Shown here in pieces: positions 48,108 through 55,875 of a stretch of 55,875 nt of DNA. The notes below the pieces were generated by a model. It ran no database searches. It had not been told where the DNA came from and saw nothing but the letters and a program-made list of their open reading frames with translations. The position numbers and the translations under genes were made by a program. This DNA is from Lingula anatina (lineage: Eukaryota; Brachiopoda; Lingulata; Lingulida; Lingulidae): contig NW_019776046.1 in NCBI RefSeq assembly GCF_001039355.2, positions 572,726-628,600 of the forward strand, in the 5' to 3' direction. Position 1 is the first letter of the stretch, and every line of letters begins with the position of its first letter.

Positions 48108-49233
48108 TCCCGAATTCGCAGAACGTCCTATATATAGGGCCTACACATAAAATGCGTCTGGCCAGTCGGACAGAATTTTGTAAGTGCCAAATCAGTTTGG
48201 CAAAATTTCCCCTCACCAAGCCTGCGGCTGATATAAAGTTATGGACAAGCTCTGTACTCAATATTACTGCCAAATATAACACCTGCGGCCCCCATCCCCC
48301 CCCCCCCCCCCCAAAAAAAAAAAAAAAAACTCCTATGAAAATGGATTGCAGTCCAGCATATGTTTTCTGTGATGAGGACTGAAACGCACTCTGTGAAAAT
48401 GACTCGAACCCGGCACATGAAGACATCAAATCTTTTTTCAAGTAGGCGTTGGCAACTGCACCGCAGCTACTGCCATAAACTGTCAGCAGTAATCATCTCA
48501 GCGTTCAGTCTTTACTAACACTTGTGTTCAGAGGTACTTTAAAGAGAATAGTTTGGTTAACAGTCATCTTGAGAGAATGGTTCCACAGGCTTTTGGTAGG
48601 AAAATGTCCGCTCTGAACCAGAACTCGGTTAAGGTTCTATACCATTTCTCAAGTTGGGTCTACCGAGCGGAAAAAGATTTTTTCTGAAAAAAAAAATTGT
48701 CACTTTAAAATTGCTCGCTGCGGGTCTGTTTCATATGTAATGATATAGTTAGGTCTTCACAGATACTTGACTTTAAAGACAGCCTGAGTGGGATAGACCC
48801 TTCAAATAGCAAGAAAATGAATTGTCCTGGAAACCTCACCAGTTGATTCAGGTGATTCAGTCGTCATTCATTTAAAGGCATCCATTAGACATGTTTGCAG
48901 CACAAACATAATTTTCCTGGTAATTTTAGTCATGTTATACCCCATCCAAAACCATTGAAAAATCGTTACCTATGAATATTTATAATTTTTGTTATATAGA
49001 GGTCTAACGCCCATTGTGTAACTTACAGATGTTGAGCACATCAATTATGAGAAAGAAAAGCAAAAATCATAAGACAAAAATCATAAAACGCCCTTAATTA
49101 ATGTAGACAAACAAAATGGTTTAAAAGTAGATTTTAACATAGAGAAACTGTTTCTATCAGATTTTTGCCACTTCAAGTTAATGTTCGTATACATAACTTT
49201 TTGTTAGTTACAGCTGACGTTTTGCACAGTGGT

Positions 49234-49417
49234 AGGTCAAGGTCAAGGTCATTTGGAGTTTGTTGAATATTCCAGTCAGCGTCTGTTGCAACGCAAGGTC
49301 AAAGCAAAAGTCATTCGAATCCCTTTAAATACCCATTACAAAGATTTAGACGTGTGCAAGACTTCTAAGTTAGCGTGCTAGAAGTCTCGTTGTAGCGAGA
49401 GGTCATGCACAAGGTCA
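49234..49417 (+). promoter_or_regulatory. AGGTCA half-site cluster (copy 2)
   Basis: The triple AGGTCA at 49234-49251, the single AGGTCAAAGC site and the downstream pair with a 6-base spacer are all kept without change in their cores. Confidence 0.45.
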
Positions 49418-50202
49418 CACACAGCCCTTAAAATAATCACAGCAAACCTCTTAAAGTGTTCATGATTTGTTAGATAAACATTTCCACATCCTACTAGTGC
49501 TTTGATTATAGTAGGTTGATTTTTTTCGATGCATTTGGTTATATTGTCGCAAGTAAACTGTGTAAACAAGAGAAAGCAATTTTTAGAAAATCGCAAATGG
49601 TCTGAAATTCTTATTTCAGCTGTTTCGTGCAACCCCTGTTTTGGAGGTGACTGTAAACGGCAACAGCATGCTGCTGATAGTATAGTAGTTAGCTGCCAAG
49701 AATCTCTGAAACTCAGAGAGTTTTTGTGCCCGCCGCAGCGTCAAGTCTCTCACTGAAAAATATCTAACACCAAATTACCTGATTATATAAATTTGATTGC
49801 TTTGGAAATAAAATAAGCGCTCTTCGTTTGGTCGAACGCTGTGGTCTCTCAGGGATGTTCTGGGAACAGTCCCTCTCTTCACGTTTCCATATTGCAAGTT
49901 GAGGTTTGTGCCTCGCACAAATTGGTATTCTATCTCAGCAAGGAGTTTTCTTGATATCAGCGACATCCTACCGTCTTTGAGAATGCAGATACCAGTGACA
50001 GGTGTGTGTATTGTGTGTGTCGTAGTATTTTGTTTTTACAATTTTGGTTTTTGGATAAAAAAAATTAACGGCGTAGGGCCAACTGCGGTATCCTCTATTC
50101 CAGGATCACAGAAAAATGAAAAACCACTAAATTTTCAGAGATTTTTTTTGGGGGTTAATTCTCTGAACTTTTGTCCGGTAAGAATTTTTTAAGAAAAAAA
50201 AT

Positions 50203-50274
50203 GGCGTCATCGCTCAGCTGGTAGAGAGTCGTAGCACGGTCTGTCCGCAAACCCGTTCAAATGCACTGCACGTG
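50203..50274 (+). repeat. tRNA-derived relic or SINE head (copy 2)
   Basis: The same A-box-like and B-box-like words as at 44678, in the second copy of the duplication. Confidence 0.5.
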
Positions 50275-50535
50275 CGAGGGGGCATGGGGCAGAGAGATCC
50301 CTTTGATGCCTTATCTCCATCCACGTGCTGAGCAAAAACAAACAGTGACCGCTGGCCCGTTAATTTGTGAAGATAACCAAACCATTTAACGCTGCGTTAC
50401 GTCTTCGCTCGAAGGCGTCGGCTGGTGTTTTTCCTTAAGTCACTTTGATTGGAGACCGTTGTTGATTGCCTTACGAACAAACACAACGTGTAAAATTTAG
50501 CCCACAGCAAAATGGATTCATTTTGGGTGAAGGAA

Positions 50536-51734
50536 AGTGAAAAAGGAGTTAGTTTACATTTTTGGACTAGTGTCTGAAGCCGTTTGAACATAATTTTCGG
50601 GTCCCTTGATTAAGTGATTGTTGAACGAACCGGAAATCTAATTAGGGGCCGTTTCATTGTCATCGGTGTTGAAATATACTGAATTTACTAAACTGCTTGA
50701 TGAAGAAAAAAGACAAAAAAACTATGAAATTCGCGTCATAAGGCCTATTTATGTAATTTAACTAGCAGTTTTTATTTGTTTCTATATATCAGCGGCTGTA
50801 AATAAGGGCAGTGGACGATATTTCTGCGTGTCGGAGAACACGTGAGATTGGGGTGTGAAAAACCAAAATATCAAGTTCAATAGCTGGTTAATGATAATAG
50901 ATATATTGAAAATTTAATTTATGAAGCTTCAAATGGTTTTACGTTTCTAAGCTCACTTATGTACTGGCTTTAGTATGAGGATCACAAAAATAGACAGAAA
51001 TTGTGTAGTGTGTTTTCAGAAGAGATATTTTCAATTATAATATATATAAAAATATGGTATTGCATAACAGTAGGTCCAGCACATTCCAAGAAGCACCTTG
51101 TTTCCATACAGTACGAACACGTTCCAAGTTTTGCCTTCTCGTAAACTCAACGTGAGCATGGCATTCGTCGAATTCCAGCCTGACAGGTCTATATGACCCA
51201 TAACCGGAGAACAGCCAACAAACATGGAACGCTGCATAAACACGTGTGCGTCGAAACCATAGCCTCTGTAATAGGTAGAAACGAATCTCGGTGTAGGGAT
51301 GCGGTGCACCCCCCCCCCAATCCATTTCAGAGGAACATTGGCAGTGCACCGCCATCCACTTCTAAGAGAAAGGACGGTAGAAGATAGACGGTGAAACTTA
51401 AACGGATCTGGGGATATTGTAACCCCCCTCCCCCCCCCCCCCCCCTAAGAAAATAGGCTGATATATCATCCCCATTTTTACAAAAAGGCAGAAGTTCAAT
51501 ACCAAGTTTAAAGAAATGAGGGAGAGAAAGGGCGGGTAAGGGGGGGGGGAGGTAAAATTATTTTCCCGCCCCTTTTCTTGAAATCTTACTTTCCCGTATA
51601 TATGGGTTTTTAGACCTCCTGCACAGGGGAAGCTGGCGACTTTGTTGTTGTTAAAAAATTAATGAGTAAACACCAGAGGCCCGTGAAATGTGGATAGTGT
51701 AGTAAAGTCAATCGTACGGAACATTGGTTTGATT

Positions 51735-51773
<39 letters not shown>

Positions 51774-54088
51774 CTGCCAGCGAGCGATAAATAAAAGACA
51801 AAATAACAGAGTCAGAGAGCATCAAAAACACCATACCCCCCCCCCTTGCTCCCCGATGATATTCATCTTCGCGGTCCCCTGATTTGACAGGTGAGGTGGA
51901 AGGCTGACACCAGGGTTGACAAGCAGGTGTGCGACATGTGACATGTACAGGTAAGAAGAGAGGTGACAGCAACAGGTGCGGTCCATATATCAACCCGTGC
52001 CAGGAAGTTTATACCGTTGACAGCATAGGGGTTGGTTTGAAGCACTAACTCTATACTTAGAAAATTGGTCAGAATCTTAACACTGAAAATTCTAGTCCAG
52101 TAAAGTTCAGGATAAATTTGTAGTTGTGCAGTGAAATCAAATAGCAATTGGTAAAAAACAACACGTTAGGCAACTTTAGGGTTGATGAAAGGAGTGAGAT
52201 GTTTTAACATCTAAAATCTCAAAATCTCGTGCAAAAATTGATGGCTTACAACGTAAAGTATGCACCACCAACGAACACGAAACTTTGATGTTTAAAAGAA
52301 AAAAACTTCACTTACGACATGTCAGTAATAAACTACTATATAGCTTCAGGGAAGAGATTGAGAGGCCGTACGTGCAAACGAATTCTTACAACCTGTAAAT
52401 TATAACGTACACCGTAGTAGTTTTACCACTATTACAGGATTTCTAATCAAATGCAGGTGTTCGCTATCACGATAGATCTACAGTCACCCGTTACCATTAA
52501 GAAACAGGAAGGAAGGTTTACACACACTGTTCTGGATCGTGTCTCTCACAGTTCCCTTCAGCTTGGACCAGATTGTGTTCAAACCCAGATAATAAATGTA
52601 ACTGTGAAAACCAATCGCTGTATGAATCGAAAACCTTGACTTGGATGATTTAACTAAATTATCACAGTTGTTGTTTTTTTTTCCGATTTTTATGAGACTT
52701 TTACAAAAACAAATAAATAAATAAATTAATTAATTAGAAAAAGAAAAGAAAGAAAAAAAGAAATGACATTCACAGGTTAAGAATTTTCATGGAATTTGAA
52801 CCCCTTGTAATGCAATTAAATCACCCGCTTCAACACATGAGCACTCTTCTAAATAGTCCTAAAGAGTCCACACCGCTTTCACAAAACAAGAAAAAAAACC
52901 CTTCCATCAAAGTTGGGGGAGAGTTTTACATTCGGTGAACCAGTAGCGTCTTTGTCGCTCCAAACGGGACAGTGTAGACCGACCAATCTATCTCGTACCT
53001 GCCCGTGTCAGCAGCAAATTTGTCCATTAGCGACTGGTAGATGTTACAGCCGATGAACAAGGAAAAGGTGACTTAAATATCGTAGATACCATCTAATTAA
53101 TTCAGGTGCGTGGTAGCGTCCGCAAGGTAAAAGGCGATATCCAAAAACGCTTAAGCCTAGGACTAATTTTGTTTATAAAGAAATGCACGAAATTCTTTTC
53201 TCATCAATGAGTATTTGTTTACTGTGGCGATAACCACGCTATGCATACTTGATAATATCCTTTAATACAAAATACATCTAAGCACAGTTCATTCATAAAT
53301 CTGAGGCCCGATCACGTGGTAGGATTTTAACCGGTTTTGGACCGATCTGAGTTTTGAACGACGCGCCATTTCTTTTCCTTTTTTGTTTTTAGCAGATAAA
53401 TATCAATGGGTCTATCGAGAGTTTGTCTTTCAAGCATCAGCCCGAAGCCTGATGCAATTTCAAAATTAACTACTTGAACGTTAATAACACTCAACACAGA
53501 ATGAAGTTTAAAATTTTGTGCATTTTTTCTATTGTCCATTTCATTCTCTCAGGTGGTTTTCTGCTGGTCTTACGACTATACAATGATTGCATGTAATTTA
53601 TGAATCAACAGATAAACTGTACCTAATAGACCTTACCGCAGAAATTGAATATGTTTCTAGATTAAGATAAAGAAGAAAAATATTAATTCTTCGACTTATA
53701 GGCCTGCTAAACTGCGTCGATCGTTAAAAATAAAAGCAAAGATAACTGAAAAAAAAAAAGAGTATAGGAGGCGCTTTCACATACAGTGTGTACATGTTTA
53801 ATTTTGGTACTTTAGGTTTTGAGACGGCCCCTACAGTTATAGCAGCGTTTCCGGTGTCACACTTGGACGCTATGTCGGCCTTCCTCTTCGCTTTAATTTG
53901 TGAAAACAGTGATTGCTACCCGATAGCAAACTATTTACGTTGATCCTAAGTTTGCTTTCGCGTGTTTAAGTTATTTCTTCAAACAAAACCTCACCTCATC
54001 GCGGGCTGGGGGCTAAAAATAGCGGTAAATGAAGACACAAGAACTGCGAGTCGTTATACTGTCGGTAATTATCTTTTTCTCCCCGCTG

Positions 54089-54140
<52 letters not shown>

Positions 54141-54693
54141 TGCTGAAAGAGTGTTATAAATCGAATCAAATAAAACACACTGTCAAGAAAAAGATAGCAG
54201 TAGCGTATGAATGATGCGATAACAGGAGACTATTAAATGAAATATTATACCTCATACAGACCCTGTTAAGCCAAAACAATATCACGGGAAATATTAGAAG
54301 ACAAATTTACGAAGCGCTTTGTTAAGCTGTTTCGGCAATCATCAAAGCTATGGGGGAAAAGCCGTCGAAATGCTGGTTTTATTATGATGACATCCCCAAA
54401 ACATAAAAGACTTTTTAAGGCTATTTATTCTCAATAGGCATGATGAATGAAGCCATACGAGCGGGACAGAAAACACCCATTTAAGCGAGGCTCACTTACC
54501 TTTTAAAATCTTCCATTTAAACCGGGTGAGTTAATTCAATCGGTGCTTTTTGAAACTAAATAGCAATCTCTTAATATCTACCGCAGTAGTGCGCAGTCGG
54601 TCACATTGAACACTTTGGATGTGAGAAAATAAAACATCATCAGTTAAGCTGAAAACGGATTGCTTTACACGAAAAGAACCGGTTTGAATCTAA
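50536..54693. other. Probable BMP intron 1, no exon recognised
   Basis: No frame resembles the rest of a BMP prodomain or the cystine-knot domain. The stretch contains poly(C) at about 51424-51447, (GA)n at 51737-51772 and 54093-54137, and otherwise AT-rich sequence. Confidence 0.5.
54093..54137. repeat. (GA)n microsatellite
   Basis: A pure GA run of about 45 bp. Confidence 0.95.
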
Positions 54694-55204
54694 GGAGCCG
54701 TTCACAGTGAATTCCATCGGCCTATCTACCACGTGCTAAGTCCACGAGGACTTTCGCTGAATGCAATCAGATTAACATATTGACATATACGCCTCCTCTT
54801 CTTTTCAACGTATTCGTGGAAATCCTCGGTGTAACCACCAGCTTTACTCTTTTCTACTCAACTCTAGGAGAAGCCGTGTTAGACTGGGTTCCCATGCCTA
54901 GATCGATCCATCTGGATCGGTCTTACTCCCTGCGGAGTCTCACTAAATGCTATCAACTTGCCGGCTTAAATGTCTGTCACGCCTACCGAATCAGCCAGGG
55001 GGCAAAGATAATTACCCCCCAACAGCTTTAGTAGGCGTGACAGACATTTAAGCCGGTTTAATTGATAGCAATTTAGTGAGACTCCCCAGGGAGATAGATC
55101 GATCCAAATATCTATGGGAATGGTCCCTTATTCTGTCAATTTGACGGCAATTCAACGAAAGTCCCCGTTGAGTTAGTGCTAGACCGATATAATTCATTAG
55201 CTAC
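54694..55204. mobile_element. Foldback element, family 2, interrupted by a family 1 MITE
   Basis: The left part (54694-54881) shares its body with the element at 35162 (for example cgcctcctctt, caccagctt, tctactcaactc). The right part (55131-55204) is the inverse of the left end: TTCAACGAAAGTCC against GGACTTTCGCTGAA. A family 1 element sits between them. Confidence 0.65.
54882..55127. mobile_element. Foldback MITE, family 1, nested copy
   Basis: It starts GACTGGGTTCCCATGCCTAG and ends TATGGGAATGGTCCC, with long internal arms (GCCGGCTTAAATGTCTGTCA against its inverse). TTA is on both sides (54879-54881, 55128-55130), a clean 3-bp target duplication inside the other element. Confidence 0.85.
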
Positions 55205-55837
55205 AGTCCTTCACACCACGACGGGGCTCTTGGTGGCTGCGATTCTCTCTGTAATGACGTTAACTGACTGTCAGCAGACCTAGTGGACCACTTCTCTTAT
55301 CTACTCTCCATTCGTTCAGGACGGGTGGTAACTCATCAAGGATTTAGAGAAAGATTCCGTTCCAGGGCGTTGTACTTAAACTTCTTACGTTTAGGGTTAA
55401 GTCGGATTTATTGATACTAATGTGAGCCCTTTTACTGTTAATTAATTTTTATCATATATTAGTAAAAATGCGTGATGTCTTCATAAGTAGAAAGTTATGA
55501 GAGTAAGGAAAGGCGATGTAGCGGTGCTAGAAAAAAAGACACCTCTTGCTGTGGCAAGACCTAAGACGCATTACTCGTGTTGGAGGGCTTTTAAATACAT
55601 CAAAAAGTTGTCGGAACATATTTGCGTTTGGATGTCTCGGGGGGATATGGCAACACGAGACAGTCCCAGCTCCGCAAACAGACACCCCTCTCTCAAAAAG
55701 GACTGTAGTGAGTGGGAGTTTACACTTGGGGTAAAACTCTTCCGGTGCCCCCGGCAGGAAGTCGTAACAGTACGGTAACTGTTGTGACACCTTATGTATT
55801 TGTGCACCGTTTATTCACAGTGGCGCTCGGACCCAGG
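55205..55837. other. Non-coding, nothing recognised
   Basis: Overlapping small frames on both strands (55497-55807) have no recognisable domain or compositional support. Probably still BMP intron 1. Confidence 0.45.
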
Positions 55838-55875
55838 GGGTAGGAGGCAGGGGGTAGGGGGCAGGGGGTGGGGGG
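55838..55875. repeat. G-rich minisatellite cut by window end
   Basis: Repeats of a roughly 14-bp unit, GGCAGGGGGTAGGG, with several G runs. It continues past the edge. Confidence 0.8.

Larger units (their letters stand above)
45013..50535 (+). repeat. Copy 2 of the 5.5-kb direct duplication
   Basis: Colinear with 39492-45009 over its whole length, then continues into unique sequence at 50536. Differences are single bases and small length changes in simple repeats; the MITE, half-site cluster and tRNA-like relic are all present again. Confidence 0.95.

Noticed and set aside
39492-50535. True recent tandem duplication of the BMP gene
   Set aside because: Possible, but the lone N exactly at the junction and solely synonymous exon differences fit alleles better. 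Reported as the main finding with a test.
55497-55807. Four overlapping frames of 62-93 residues near the right end
   Set aside because: They contradict one another on both strands, show no domain, and have no splice or start context.

Overview
This is a eukaryotic, metazoan window. It has short exons with GT-AG introns, AT-rich non-coding DNA, abundant simple repeats, foldback transposons and recognisable animal genes. The combination of SRRT/ARS2, a BMP5-8-type ligand, a divergent TALE-type homeobox gene and animal SNF transporters of bacterial YocR flavour suggests a marine invertebrate. I cannot resolve the phylum from the sequence.

Layout from left to right. Positions 1-4624 hold a Ty3/gypsy LTR retrotransposon on the minus strand, with one intact 1377-codon gag-pol frame; its 3' LTR lies beyond the left edge. 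Positions 5897-6871 are the last exon of a minus-strand homeobox gene whose homeodomain has TALE spacing. Positions 9365-13265 are the last six exons of SRRT (ARS2) on the plus strand, including two very small exons of 39 and 30 nt. Next come two complete minus-strand paralogues of a sodium:neurotransmitter-symporter-family transporter, 15301-22853 (573 aa) and 24399-32274 (707 aa). Each has 12 exons with matching splice phases. The last part (about 37300 onward) is the 5' end of a plus-strand BMP5/6/7/8-like gene: a long 5' leader, exon 1 (signal peptide and start of the prodomain) and a long first intron that runs off the right edge.

The BMP exon 1 region is present twice, 39492-45009 and 45013-50535. 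The copies are nearly identical and abut at a single N (45012). All seven exon 1 differences are synonymous. The simplest reading is two haplotypes placed in tandem by the assembler, not a real gene duplication.

The non-coding DNA carries a family of near-palindromic foldback MITEs flanked by TAA or TTA (34801, 40851, 46397, 54882), one of them nested inside a second foldback element. A separate 291-bp foldback MITE sits in a transporter intron, and a dispersed repeat with ACCTCCGCC-type inverted ends lies between the transporters. A tRNA-derived relic and a cluster of AGGTCA nuclear-receptor half-sites lie in BMP intron 1. No functional tRNA, rRNA or CRISPR was seen.
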